Positions 40,865-48,732 of a stretch of 64,000 nucleotides of DNA are shown piece by piece. The position numbers and the translations under genes were made by a program. How positions within the stretch are numbered: the first letter of the stretch is position 1; each line of letters starts with the position of its first letter. Location: contig NZ_CP108054.1 of the NCBI RefSeq assembly GCF_036173125.1, positions 4,960,001 through 5,024,000 on the forward strand. Direction: 5' to 3'. The stretch comes from Streptomyces sp. NBC_00286 (GTDB lineage Bacteria > Actinomycetota > Actinomycetes > Streptomycetales > Streptomycetaceae). The notes beneath the pieces were generated by a model. That model worked only from the letters and a program-made list of their open reading frames with translations. It did not search any database and had not been told where the DNA came from.

Positions 40865-42811
40865 TCAGCCCACTCGCTGAGCAGCCCGAAGCTGCTCCAG
40901 ACGCTGGTGCACATGCTCGAGCGCCCCCTCACGACGCCCCGGCACGCGGCCCCGCAACTCGACCAGGGCGCCACCCAGTTCGCGAGCAGCACCCGCGTCG
41001 GCGATACGCCCCCACTGGTGATGGGCCCGGTCGACAGCCGCCTCGACGGCGGGGGCGTCAGAAGACTGCCCCGCCCCGAGCCGCGCATCGGCCACGGCCA
41101 TCCACGTCCGACAACTACGCACGGCATCCCCCGCGAACATGGCCAGATCAGCCCGCACCTCCATCCAGTGCACAACCTCATCCGACCCCGCCCCGTACAC
41201 CCGCAACGCATCCTGCTCCCAACGAGCGGCCAGCCCATCGGCGTCCCCATGCCGCCCGTCCTCCACGGCGAAGGCAATCTCGACATGGGGGTCGGAGGAG
41301 ACGGACGCCTCCGGCGATGCGGCGGAAGAAACGGAGGGCGCGGACGCCTCCGGCGGCACGGCGGGGACGAACGGCGCGGGCACCTTCGGCGGTGAGGCAG
41401 CCGAGGCAAGACCCGCGGGTGACTCCGGCCGCGAGCCGGCGCGTACGAACGGCGCAGGCACCTCTCCAGGTGACGCGGTGTGGACCGCCGACTCAGACTC
41501 CTCCCGCGATGCGGCAGCCGGGGCAAGGGATACGGGCGACTCCGTCGGCGAGCCGGCAGGGACGAACGGCGCAGGCACCTCCCCTGGCGCGGCAGCGTGG
41601 CCCGCCGACGCAGACGCCTCCCGCGGCGCAGACGCCTCCCGCGGCGCGGCCGCCGGAGCCAGGGATGCGGACGTCACCGACCGCGAGCCGGCAGGGACGA
41701 ACGGCCCAGACGCCTCCCCCGACGCGCCAGCGTGAACCGCCGACACAGACCCCTCCCCCGACGCGGCCGCCGGAGCCAGGGATGCGGACGTCACCGACCG
41801 CGAGCCGGCAGGGACGAACGGCCCAGACGCCTCCCCCGACGCGGCAGCGTGAACCGCCGACGCAGACCCCTCCCCCGACGCGGCCGCCGGAGCCAGGGAT
41901 GCGGACGTCACCGACCGCGAGCCGGCAGGGACGAACGGCCCAGACGCCTCCCCCGACGCGGCAGCGTGAACCGCCGACACAGACCCCTCCCCCGGTGAGC
42001 CGACGGGTACGGCCGACGCAGGCGCGTCCCGTGCCGGGGCGGCGTGGACCGTCGACGCAGACCCCTCCCGCGGTGAGCCGACGGGTACGGCCGACGCAGG
42101 CGCGCCCCCCGCCGGGACGGCGTAGGCGGCCCGCGCCGCCTCCGCGAACGGCGCCGCAGCCGCAGCCCCCGACGACTCCACCGCCAGCACAAGGTCCCGC
42201 CGGACGGCGTCCGGCTCCTCGCCGGCCACCCGTGTCAGCGCCTGCTGGTGCAACTCGTGCGGCGCCGGACGGTGGCCGCTGCGCAGGATCGTGGCGACGG
42301 ACTTCATGTACGTCGGCAGGGCGAGCGTCCGCCGGGGCGGGGGCGGGGCGACCCGGCCGTACAGCCGGACCCCCGGCCCGACGGCGAGCGGCTGCGTGAC
42401 CAGGTGCTGCCAGGTCTCCGCGTCGGCGTGCAGGTCGGCGAAGACCGTCGTACCGCCTGGCGCCCGCAGCCGAAGCTCCTCGCGGATCCAGTGCCAGGGG
42501 AAGCCGGTGTAGCGGACGGTCGACGGGGTCGTACGGGCCAGGGCCAGGTGCGGAAGCCGTTGGCGGCGGTCGAGTTGGAGCTGGCCGGTGACGAAGACCG
42601 TCAGCGGGCCGGGGGCCGTGGCGGCGGCGCGCAGGCGGGTCAGGACGGCCTGGGGCTCCAGAGGGTCGGCGAGTTCGACAACGTTCGCGGTGTCCGTGCC
42701 GGAGAGCACCGCGGGCGCCACCGCCGCGAGCACGGGAAGCACCGACGCCGCGTCCACCAGAGACCTCTTGCCCACCGGCGCGGCCGCCAGCAGCAGCACG
42801 GTTCCCGGCAT
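40865..42811 (-). CDS. Repeat-rich protein with possible degenerate caspase-like N-terminal domain
   Basis: From the ATG at 42811 the product is 648 residues. Residues about 1-175 form an alpha/beta domain: VLLLAAAPVGKRSLVDAASV, LTVFVTGQLQLDRRQRLPHL, GGTTVFADLHADAETW. The order resembles caspase-like folds, but the usual His (GHG) and Cys (DCC) positions read TGQ and ADLHA, so it would be inactive. Helical text follows to 235. A low-complexity Ala/Ser/Pro region covers about 240-500 and contains three 39-residue repeats. The C-terminal 140 residues are helical (WEQDALRVYGAGSDEVVHWM). Function unknown; the caspase link is inference. Confidence 0.6.
   Translation of the reverse strand: MPGTVLLLAAAPVGKRSLVDAASVLPVLAAVAPAVLSGTDTANVVELADPLEPQAVLTRLRAAATAPGPLTVFVTGQLQLDRRQRLPHLALARTTPSTVRYTGFPWHWIREELRLRAPGGTTVFADLHADAETWQHLVTQPLAVGPGVRLYGRVAPPPPRRTLALPTYMKSVATILRSGHRPAPHELHQQALTRVAGEEPDAVRRDLVLAVESSGAAAAAPFAEAARAAYAVPAGGAPASAVPVGSPREGSASTVHAAPARDAPASAVPVGSPGEGSVSAVHAAASGEASGPFVPAGSRSVTSASLAPAAASGEGSASAVHAAASGEASGPFVPAGSRSVTSASLAPAAASGEGSVSAVHAGASGEASGPFVPAGSRSVTSASLAPAAAPREASAPREASASAGHAAAPGEVPAPFVPAGSPTESPVSLAPAAASREESESAVHTASPGEVPAPFVRAGSRPESPAGLASAASPPKVPAPFVPAVPPEASAPSVSSAASPEASVSSDPHVEIAFAVEDGRHGDADGLAARWEQDALRVYGAGSDEVVHWMEVRADLAMFAGDAVRSCRTWMAVADARLGAGQSSDAPAVEAAVDRAHHQWGRIADAGAARELGGALVELRGRVPGRREGALEHVHQRLEQLRAAQRVG
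41646..41996 (-). repeat. 117-bp tandem repeat, three copies, inside a gene
   Basis: The three copies encode GEASGPFVPAGSRSVTSASL-type units of 39 residues and are nearly identical at DNA level. More diverged half-units continue on both sides (41400-41640 and 41997-42110). Confidence 0.9.
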
Positions 42812-43036
42812 AACTCCCGCCCCCTCTCCATCGACCAGCACGTCAGCACCGTAACCGCTGCGCGTGCAAAGCGGGGACAGGGCAGGGACAGAGCAGGGAC
42901 GGATGGAGCCATGGGAGTCCGAAGACGGTGGATTCGAGCAAGTGGACGAAGTCGCTCACCCTACCTACGGGTACGTGTGACCATGGGTGCGCCTGTGAAG
43001 CTTTGAGGTCTCAAAAAGTCAGCAAAGGAACAGGAC
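42812..43036. other. Intergenic region, no gene seen
   Basis: These 225 bases separate divergent genes and should hold both promoters. No clear operator, hairpin or repeat copy was found. The ribosome site of the OmpR-type gene (AAAGGAA) lies at the right edge. Confidence 0.5.
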
Positions 43037-43783
43037 ATGACCAAGCCTGTCCCCAACTCCCGTACAACCGCTGTCTCCTCGCCCTCCACTCCCTCGGGCG
43101 CCGCCCCCGCCACCCATCTCCTCGTGGTGGAGGACGACGTCGGAGTCCGCGACGTGCTTGCCACGGCCCTGGAATTCATCGGCTTCGAGGTGACCTGCGC
43201 AGCCACCGGCCACCAGGCCCTGCGCCTCGTCACACGGCGCATCCCCGACCTCGTCCTGCTCGACGTCAACCTCCCCGACCTCGACGGCTTCGAGGTATGC
43301 CGGACCCTGCGCGAACGGGACCTCACCATGCCCGTGCTGTTCCTCTCCGGGCGCAGCGGGGTCGACGACCGGGTGCACGGACTGGACGTGGGTGGTGATG
43401 ACTTCGTCACCAAGCCGTTCGAGCTGAAGGAGGTGGCGGCCCGTATCCGCGCCCTGCTGCGCCGCACCGCCGAACGGCCCACGCCGCGCCGCTGCCTGAG
43501 CGTCGGTCATGTACAACTCGATCCCGACGCACACCAGGTGTGGGCGGCCGGGCGCCCGGTCCGGCTCACTCCCACCGAATTCGCCCTGCTGCGCTACCTG
43601 TTGGAGAACTCCGACCGGGTACTGACCCGCTCCCAGATACAGGAGCGCGTCTGGAACCACCGCGACGAGAGTTCCGGCATCGTGGACACCTGTGTCTACT
43701 ACCTGCGGCGCAAGCTGGGCGACCAGGACCAGTCACTCATCCGTACCGTCCGCGGGGTGGGCTACCGGATGTCCGCGGTCTGA
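43037..43783 (+). CDS. OmpR-family response regulator
   Basis: This 248-residue protein has an N-terminal Ser/Pro tail of 26 residues. The receiver domain follows (LLVVEDDVGVRDVLATALEF, LVLLDVNLPDLDGFEV with the phospho-Asp, FVTKPFELKEVAARIRAL with Lys). The winged-helix domain has VRLTPTEFALLRYLLENSDR, VLTRSQIQERVW and VYYLRRKLG. No kinase gene is adjacent. The two-component pair at 44.8-46.7 kb has its own regulator, so this one is an orphan or is served by another kinase. Confidence 0.93.
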   Translation: MTKPVPNSRTTAVSSPSTPSGAAPATHLLVVEDDVGVRDVLATALEFIGFEVTCAATGHQALRLVTRRIPDLVLLDVNLPDLDGFEVCRTLRERDLTMPVLFLSGRSGVDDRVHGLDVGGDDFVTKPFELKEVAARIRALLRRTAERPTPRRCLSVGHVQLDPDAHQVWAAGRPVRLTPTEFALLRYLLENSDRVLTRSQIQERVWNHRDESSGIVDTCVYYLRRKLGDQDQSLIRTVRGVGYRMSAV

Positions 43784-43950
43784 CCGTCAGCGTCCGGTAG
43801 CCCGGACCGCCGAAGTCCATGTCGCGCCGCAACCTTCATCAAATCCTTATCCCGTACGGAGCGGTTCCGGATCCGCGCTCGCTTCACTGAGGCCGCGGCC
43901 TCCGCTCGGGGCTGCCCCTTCTTTCCCACCCCCACAGGGAGCACAGCAAC

Positions 43951-44565
43951 ATGTACTCCGTACGGAAGAAAATCGCGGCCGCCCTGGGCTCCGCGATCAC
44001 CCTGGCCGCCCTCGTCGTGGCCACCCCCGGCACCGCCATGGCCGACCACGAGGAGCAGCCGACCGTCGCGCAGCTCCTCGAGCAGTGCAACAACGGCACG
44101 GACCGGTGCGAGTTCCACGTCGAGTCGGTCGAGAAGTACCTCGGCCCGGAGAAGCGGGTCACCTCCGACGCGTACAACTGCACGAGCGTCAACCAGAACC
44201 TGTCCAAGACGTGGTCGGACACCACGTCGACCGGCACCTCGACGACCCAGACCATAGAGTTCGGCGGCGCCTTCGAGGCCTTCACCGCCGGGTTCAGCAG
44301 CGCCACCGGGAAGACCTGGGAGAAGTCCCACACCGAGACGCACACCGAGAGCCTGTGGATCGGCCCGCAGAAGAAGGGCTGGCTCACCCACCGGGCGCAC
44401 ATGGTCAGGTCGCACGGCTACTACCAGCTCAACTTCGGCGACCGTTACTACGGCCACTACATCTGGTACGTCAACGACGTGACGATGACCGGCATCGACC
44501 CCGACAACACGTACGGCGAGAGCCCCGTGTTCCGCGAGGCGGCGACGGGCTCCGGCGACTGCTGA
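43951..44565 (+). CDS. Secreted protein, possible aerolysin-like (ETX/MTX2-type) fold
   Basis: This 204-residue protein has a Sec signal (about 1-31, KKIAAALGSAITLAALVVAT ... AMA). The mature part contains a Ser/Thr-rich stretch with alternating polar and hydrophobic residues (SDTTSTGTSTTQTIEFGGAF, then FSSATGKTWEKSHTETHTES). LWIGPQKKGWLTHRAHMVRS follows. Such amphipathic Ser/Thr tracts followed by a GPQ/KKGW strand are common in aerolysin-type beta-pore proteins. Four Cys residues are present. No database support was available, so the fold is a suggestion. It may instead be an unrelated secreted beta-protein. Confidence 0.55.
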   Translation: MYSVRKKIAAALGSAITLAALVVATPGTAMADHEEQPTVAQLLEQCNNGTDRCEFHVESVEKYLGPEKRVTSDAYNCTSVNQNLSKTWSDTTSTGTSTTQTIEFGGAFEAFTAGFSSATGKTWEKSHTETHTESLWIGPQKKGWLTHRAHMVRSHGYYQLNFGDRYYGHYIWYVNDVTMTGIDPDNTYGESPVFREAATGSGDC

Positions 44566-44589
44566 GCCGGCGGGCGAGATGCCAGTTCC

Positions 44590-44787
44590 CGCGCCCCTGT
44601 GAGGGGCGCGGGGCTGTGTCGATGTGCGGCTCCGCCGCGATGGGGGTCCCCCCGCTCATGGGGGTCCTCCCGCTCATGGGGGTCCCCCCGCTCGAGCGAA
44701 GCCGAGAGTGGGGGAGGAGCCGAGAGTGGGGGAGGAGCCGAGAGTGGGGGAGCGACCAGCCACAGCGCACCCGCAGCGTCAATCCCA
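44590..44787 (+). repeat. Intergenic hairpin repeat, copy F (triple-arm insert, 3/3)
   Basis: After the hairpin CCGCGCCCC TGTGA GGGGCGCGG and the GGCTCCGCCGCG block, the left-arm unit TGGGGGTCCCCCCGCTCA occurs three times. Beyond the central CGCTCGAGCG, the right-arm unit AGCCGAGAGTGGGGGAGG occurs three times. Both units are 18 bp. The copy lies between convergent genes. Confidence 0.95.
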
Positions 44788-44799
44788 CCTGCGGAAGCG

Positions 44800-45939
44800 C
44801 TACACCTCCACGGTCGGCAACGTCACCTCAAACCGACAGCCCCCGGACACGTTCCGTACGATCGCCCGGCCCCGGTGGGCTTCCACAATCCCGCGCACAA
44901 TCGCGAGCCCCAGCCCCGCCCCCGCCGGAGGCGTCCGCGCGTGCGTACCGCGCCACCCCGTGTCGAACACGCGAGGCAGATCCTCCTCAGGAATCCCCCC
45001 ACAACTGTCCGTAACGGACAACACAACCCCCTCCGGCGACCGGTGCGCCGAAACGGCCACCGTCCCATCGGACGGCGTCCGCCGAATCGCGTTGACCAGC
45101 AGATTCCCCAGTACGCGACTCATCTCCTTGCCGTCCACCTCCACCGGCACCGGTTCGATCCCGGCCCCCACCAGCCGCACGCCGTGCTCACGGGCCAGTG
45201 CGTCCGCCCCCGCCAGCGCGTCCCCGACGAGGTCGTACACCGACATCCGCGAGGGGTTCAGCGCCAGCGCGCCGGCGTGGATGCGGGACAGTTCGAAGAG
45301 GTCGCCGACCATGTCGTTGAGCCGCTCGACCTCGGTACGGATCTGCCGCAGATACCGGTGCGGATCCGCCGCGACGCCGTCCTCCAGCGCCTCCGACATC
45401 GCGCGCAGTCCGGCCAACGGGGTGCGCAGGTCGTGCGAGATCCAGGCGACGAGTTCGCGCCGGGAGGTCTCCAGGGCGCGCTCACGTTCCCGGGACTCAT
45501 GGAGCTTCGCGCTGGTGGCCGCCAACTCCCGGCTCAGCGCGGCGAGTTCGGCGGTTCCGCCACCGGCGGGGGCGGCGAAGTCACCGCCGTCGCCGAAAGA
45601 GCGGGCGGCGATCGTGAGCTCCCGGCTGCGGGCGACCACCCAGCGGCCCAGGAGCATCGCCGTCGGCACGGAGACCAGGGCCGCCATCGCGACGACGGTC
45701 GTCACGACGGCGAGGTCGTGCTCGTTCAGGAACATCCCCTGCGCGACCATGAGCGTCCCGGCCAGCATCGCGGTGACGGCCACGAACACCACGACGTGCA
45801 GCGAGACCGTGAGCGACCGGTGCCGGACCAGTCTCAGTACGAAGGCCCCCAACAGGCCTGCGACCACGGCACCCAGAAGGGCGCAGGCCGCGATGAGGAG
45901 CATGTCCTGCATGGGGGGTATTTCCTCCATGGCGATCAC
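44800..45939 (-). CDS. Sensor histidine kinase
   Basis: A GTG start at 45939, overlapping the regulator stop by GTGA, gives 379 residues. N-terminal membrane segments are LLIAACALLGAVVAGLLGAF, SLHVVVFVAVTAMLAGTLMV and VVTTVVAMAALVSVPTAMLL. A HAMP-like stretch follows. HisKA has the phospho-His in VAWISHDLRTPLAGLRAMSE near 166. HATPase motifs are MSRVLGNLLVNAIRRTP (N), SVTDSCGGIPEEDL (G1) and AGAGLGLAIVRGIVEAHRG (G2). It forms a pair with the OmpR-type regulator upstream. Confidence 0.95.
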   Translation of the reverse strand: MIAMEEIPPMQDMLLIAACALLGAVVAGLLGAFVLRLVRHRSLTVSLHVVVFVAVTAMLAGTLMVAQGMFLNEHDLAVVTTVVAMAALVSVPTAMLLGRWVVARSRELTIAARSFGDGGDFAAPAGGGTAELAALSRELAATSAKLHESRERERALETSRRELVAWISHDLRTPLAGLRAMSEALEDGVAADPHRYLRQIRTEVERLNDMVGDLFELSRIHAGALALNPSRMSVYDLVGDALAGADALAREHGVRLVGAGIEPVPVEVDGKEMSRVLGNLLVNAIRRTPSDGTVAVSAHRSPEGVVLSVTDSCGGIPEEDLPRVFDTGWRGTHARTPPAGAGLGLAIVRGIVEAHRGRAIVRNVSGGCRFEVTLPTVEV

Positions 45940-46697
45940 CGGTCCTCCCCTCCTTCCCCTTCGGAAACACCGGCCGCGTCAGCACCGGCCGTGTCGAACC
46001 GGTATCCCACGCCCCACACCGTCTGGATCAGCGCGGGCCGCGCCGGATCGGTCTCGATCTTGGCGCGCAGTCTTCGGACGTGGACGGTGACCGTGGAGAG
46101 GTCGCCGAAGTCCCAGCCCCAGACCTCGCGCATCAGCTCTTCGCGGCTGTACGCGTGTCCGGGGTTCCGGAGGAAGAAGGCGAGGAGGTCGAACTCGCGG
46201 ACGGTGAGGGCGAGTTCCGTACCGTCCTTGGTGGCGCGGCGGCCCTCCGGGTCCACGCTGAGGCCGGCCGCGCGCAGCTGTCCGCGCGGTTCGGCGGAGG
46301 GTCGGCTCCGGCGCAGTACGGACTCGACGCGCAGTACCAGCTCGCGCGGGCTGAACGGCTTGGTGACGTAGTCGTCGGCGCCCACCTCGAGGCCGAGGAT
46401 CCGGTCGTCCTCGTCGCCGCGGGCGGTCAGCATGATCACGGGTACGGGGCCCCGCCCGCGCATCCGGCGGCACACCTCCAGGCCGTCCATGCCGGGCAGC
46501 ATCAGGTCCAGTACGACCAGGTCGGGCCAGTGCGCGGTGGCCTGCGCCAGCGCGGACGGGCCGTCGACGGCCCGGTCCACGACGTAACCGGCCCGGTCGA
46601 GATAACCCGAGACGATCTCGGCGACGGTGGGGTCGTCGTCGACGACGAGAACACGGGTGCCGGAGGTGTCGTACGGCTGCGGCTGCTGCTGGTGCAT
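45936..46697 (-). CDS. OmpR-family response regulator (pair of the adjacent kinase)
   Basis: The ATG at 46697 gives 253 residues. The receiver domain begins TRVLVVDDDPTVAEIVSGYL and has phospho-Asp in LVVLDLMLPGMDGLEV and Lys in DDYVTKPFSPRELVLRVESV. The winged helix follows (LALTVREFDLLAFFLRNPGH, AYSREELMREVWGW, TVTVHVRRLRAKIE). The open frame runs 84 codons further upstream, but that part is translated intergenic repeat. It is transcribed together with the kinase, divergent from the envelope cluster, which it may control. Confidence 0.95.
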   Translation of the reverse strand: MHQQQPQPYDTSGTRVLVVDDDPTVAEIVSGYLDRAGYVVDRAVDGPSALAQATAHWPDLVVLDLMLPGMDGLEVCRRMRGRGPVPVIMLTARGDEDDRILGLEVGADDYVTKPFSPRELVLRVESVLRRSRPSAEPRGQLRAAGLSVDPEGRRATKDGTELALTVREFDLLAFFLRNPGHAYSREELMREVWGWDFGDLSTVTVHVRRLRAKIETDPARPALIQTVWGVGYRFDTAGADAAGVSEGEGGEDR

Positions 46698-47071
46698 GTC
46701 GCCAGGGTCGCACTGCGGGCGCGCGGATGTCCTGCGTCCGGGGGGTGGAGGGCTCGGGCGTCCTTGATTCGTAAGGAGACGGGGCGCTCCGCTGGGGTGC
46801 GGGATTTGTTCGGTCGGTTCGACGCTGCGGGTTCGTTGTGGCTGGTCGCTCCCCCACTCTCGGCTCCTCCCCCACTCTCGGCTTCGCTCGAGCTGGGGGA
46901 CCCCCATGAGCGGGGGGACCTCCATCGCGGCGGAGCCGCAAATTGACACAGCCCCGCGCCCCTAAAGGGGGCGATCCGAACCCGGCAGAAGGCGGGTGTA
47001 CCGAGGCGGTGGACCGACGTCCGCGTTTCGTAAGGACGCACCGTCCGTTATGTCCGCTTCACGTTCGTACT
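46698..47071. other. Divergent promoter region containing an intergenic repeat
   Basis: These 374 bases separate the two-component operon from the glycosyltransferase operon and contain no gene. The centre (46825-46975) is a repeat copy, so this family is not restricted to gene ends. The 90 bases before the GTG at 47072 should hold the glycosyltransferase promoter. Confidence 0.7.
46825..46975 (-). repeat. Intergenic hairpin repeat, copy G (double-arm insert, 2/2)
   Basis: Minus-strand copy. CTCCCCCACTCTCGGCTC-type units occur twice and GAGCGGGGGGACC/CTGGGGGACCCCCAT-type units occur twice around a central CGCTCGAG. The core GCGGCGGAGCCGC and the hairpin block GCCCCGCGCCCCTAAAGGGG follow. Confidence 0.92.
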
Positions 47072-47995
47072 GTGAAAGCCGTGTACCCGAATCCCACCAC
47101 GAAACCCGACGTCGATGTCGTCCTGCCGTGCCTGAACGAAGCCGCCGCGCTCCCCTGGGTGCTGGCCCTCATCCCCGAGGGCTGGCGCGCGCTGGTCGTG
47201 GACAACGGTTCCACCGACGGCTCCGCCGACGTGGCCCGTGACCTCGGCGCGACCGTCATCCACGAGGAGCGGCGCGGCTTCGGCGCGGCCTGCCACGCGG
47301 GGCTGCTCGCCGCCACCGCGGACATCGTCTGCTTCTGCGACTGCGACGCCTCGCTGGACCCGTCCCTGCTGGTGCCCTTCGTGCGCGAGATCCGTGACGG
47401 CGAGGCCGATCTGGTGCTCGGGCGGCGGCGCCCGCAGGGCCGTGGCGCCTGGCCGGCACATGCCCGCGCGGGCAATCTCGCGCTGTCCCGGATGCTCCGC
47501 CGCCGCACCGGCGTACGCCTCCACGACCTCGGCCCCCTGCGCGCCGCCCGCCGCGAGGCCCTGCTCGGCCTCGGCCTCACGGACCGCCGCAGCGGTTACC
47601 CCCTGCAGATGGTCGTCCGCGCCGCCGACGCCGGCTGGCACATCGCCGAACACGACGTCCCGTACCTGCCACGCACCGGCACCTCCAAGGTCACCGGCAC
47701 CTGGCGTGGCACGTGGCACGCGGTACGGGACATGCGCCGGGTGCTGACGGAGCCGGCGTACGCCACCGGGCGGGGAACCGGGCCGGGCGCCGGCCAAGTC
47801 CCTGGCCCGCACGTCGGCCGAAGCCTCGGCCAAGGTCCCGGCCCGGACGCCGGCCAAGTCCCTGGCCCGCACGTCGGCCGAAGCCTCGGCCAAGGTCCCG
47901 GCCCGGACGCCGGCCAAGGTCCCGGCCCCGCAACCGACCAAAGCCCCGGCCAAGGAACCGCCCCCGGACCCGTCCAAGGAGGAGCCCACCGATGA
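47072..47995 (+). CDS. Family 2 glycosyltransferase
   Basis: The GTG at 47072 gives 307 residues. GT2 features are VDVVLPCLNEAAALPWVLAL, ALVVDNGSTDGSADVARDLG, GFGAACHAGLLAA and the DxD-like CFCDCDASLDPSLLVPFVRE. This is close to polyprenyl-phosphate sugar transferases. The last 75 residues are a disordered tail with two 20-residue repeats (GQVPGPHVGRSLGQGPGPDA). It overlaps the next gene by ATGA. Likely action: sugar transfer to a lipid carrier at the membrane. Confidence 0.9.
   Translation: MKAVYPNPTTKPDVDVVLPCLNEAAALPWVLALIPEGWRALVVDNGSTDGSADVARDLGATVIHEERRGFGAACHAGLLAATADIVCFCDCDASLDPSLLVPFVREIRDGEADLVLGRRRPQGRGAWPAHARAGNLALSRMLRRRTGVRLHDLGPLRAARREALLGLGLTDRRSGYPLQMVVRAADAGWHIAEHDVPYLPRTGTSKVTGTWRGTWHAVRDMRRVLTEPAYATGRGTGPGAGQVPGPHVGRSLGQGPGPDAGQVPGPHVGRSLGQGPGPDAGQGPGPATDQSPGQGTAPGPVQGGAHR
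47789..47908 (+). repeat. 60-bp tandem repeat, two copies, in glycosyltransferase tail
   Basis: Two exact 60-bp copies beginning CGCCGGCCAAGTCCCTGGCC encode a Gly/Pro-rich 20-residue unit. A partial third copy follows to 47926. Confidence 0.93.
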
Positions 47996-48732
47996 CCACC
48001 CTGCTCGTCATCGCCAAGGAACCGCGACCCGGGCGCGTGAAGACGCGGCTGACCCCGCCGTTCACGCCCGAGGAGGCGGCGGCGCTCGCGGAGGCCGCGC
48101 TGGCGGACACCTTGAGCGCGGTGCTCGCGACGCCCGCCGACCGGCGGGTCCTGGTGCTCGACGGGGCGCCGGGGCCGTGGCTGCCGCCCGGCGTCGAGGT
48201 GGTCCCGCAGTGCGCGGGCGGGCTCGACGAACGGCTGGCCGCGGCGTTCGCGGACTGCACGGGACCGACGCTGCTCATCGGCATGGACACGCCTCAGGTG
48301 ACCGCCGAACTCCTCACGTTCGGGGCCGACTTCACGGACTGCGACGCCTGGTTCGGGCCCGCGGAGGACGGCGGCTTCTGGGCGCTGGGGCTCGCCGAGC
48401 CCGACCCCGCCCTGCTGCGTGGCGTGCCGATGTCGACGCCCACGACAGGAGCCCTGCAACGGGACCGGCTCACGGGCGCCGGACTACGCGTGCGCGATCT
48501 GCCGCGGCTGCGGGACGTAGACACGGCGTATGACGCCTGGCTGGTCGCCGAGCAGGTCATGGTTCAGGGGCAGGGGGGCAGGTTCGCGGCGGAGTTCGAC
48601 CGGCTGGCGGCGGGCGTACGGCGGTCGGACGTGGAGAAATCCGTCGCCGACCGATCTGCCGTCGAGCAGTCCGTCGCCGCGCGATCCGTCGCCGAAGGTT
48701 CCGTCGTCGAGCGCTCGGTCGTGGGGCGATGA
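47992..48732 (+). CDS. TIGR04282/DUF2064 glycosyltransferase-like protein
   Basis: The ATG at 47992 gives 246 residues. Family text: LLVIAKEPRPGRVKTRLTPP at the start, then ADTLSAVLATPADRRVLVLD, PTLLIGMDTPQVTAELLTFG and WFGPAEDGGFWALGLAEPDP. The fold is GT-A/nucleotidyltransferase-like. The last 30 residues are a repetitive tail (SVADRSAVEQSVAARSVAEG). It is coupled to the GT2 gene before it and the methyltransferase after it by ATGA overlaps. Confidence 0.9.
   Translation: MTTLLVIAKEPRPGRVKTRLTPPFTPEEAAALAEAALADTLSAVLATPADRRVLVLDGAPGPWLPPGVEVVPQCAGGLDERLAAAFADCTGPTLLIGMDTPQVTAELLTFGADFTDCDAWFGPAEDGGFWALGLAEPDPALLRGVPMSTPTTGALQRDRLTGAGLRVRDLPRLRDVDTAYDAWLVAEQVMVQGQGGRFAAEFDRLAAGVRRSDVEKSVADRSAVEQSVAARSVAEGSVVERSVVGR

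Noticed and set aside
40717..42399. 560-codon Pro/Arg-rich plus-strand frame
   Set aside because: It is the antisense reading of the repeat-rich protein gene. Repetition in the DNA makes both strands look structured, but only the minus strand has folded-domain text at both ends.
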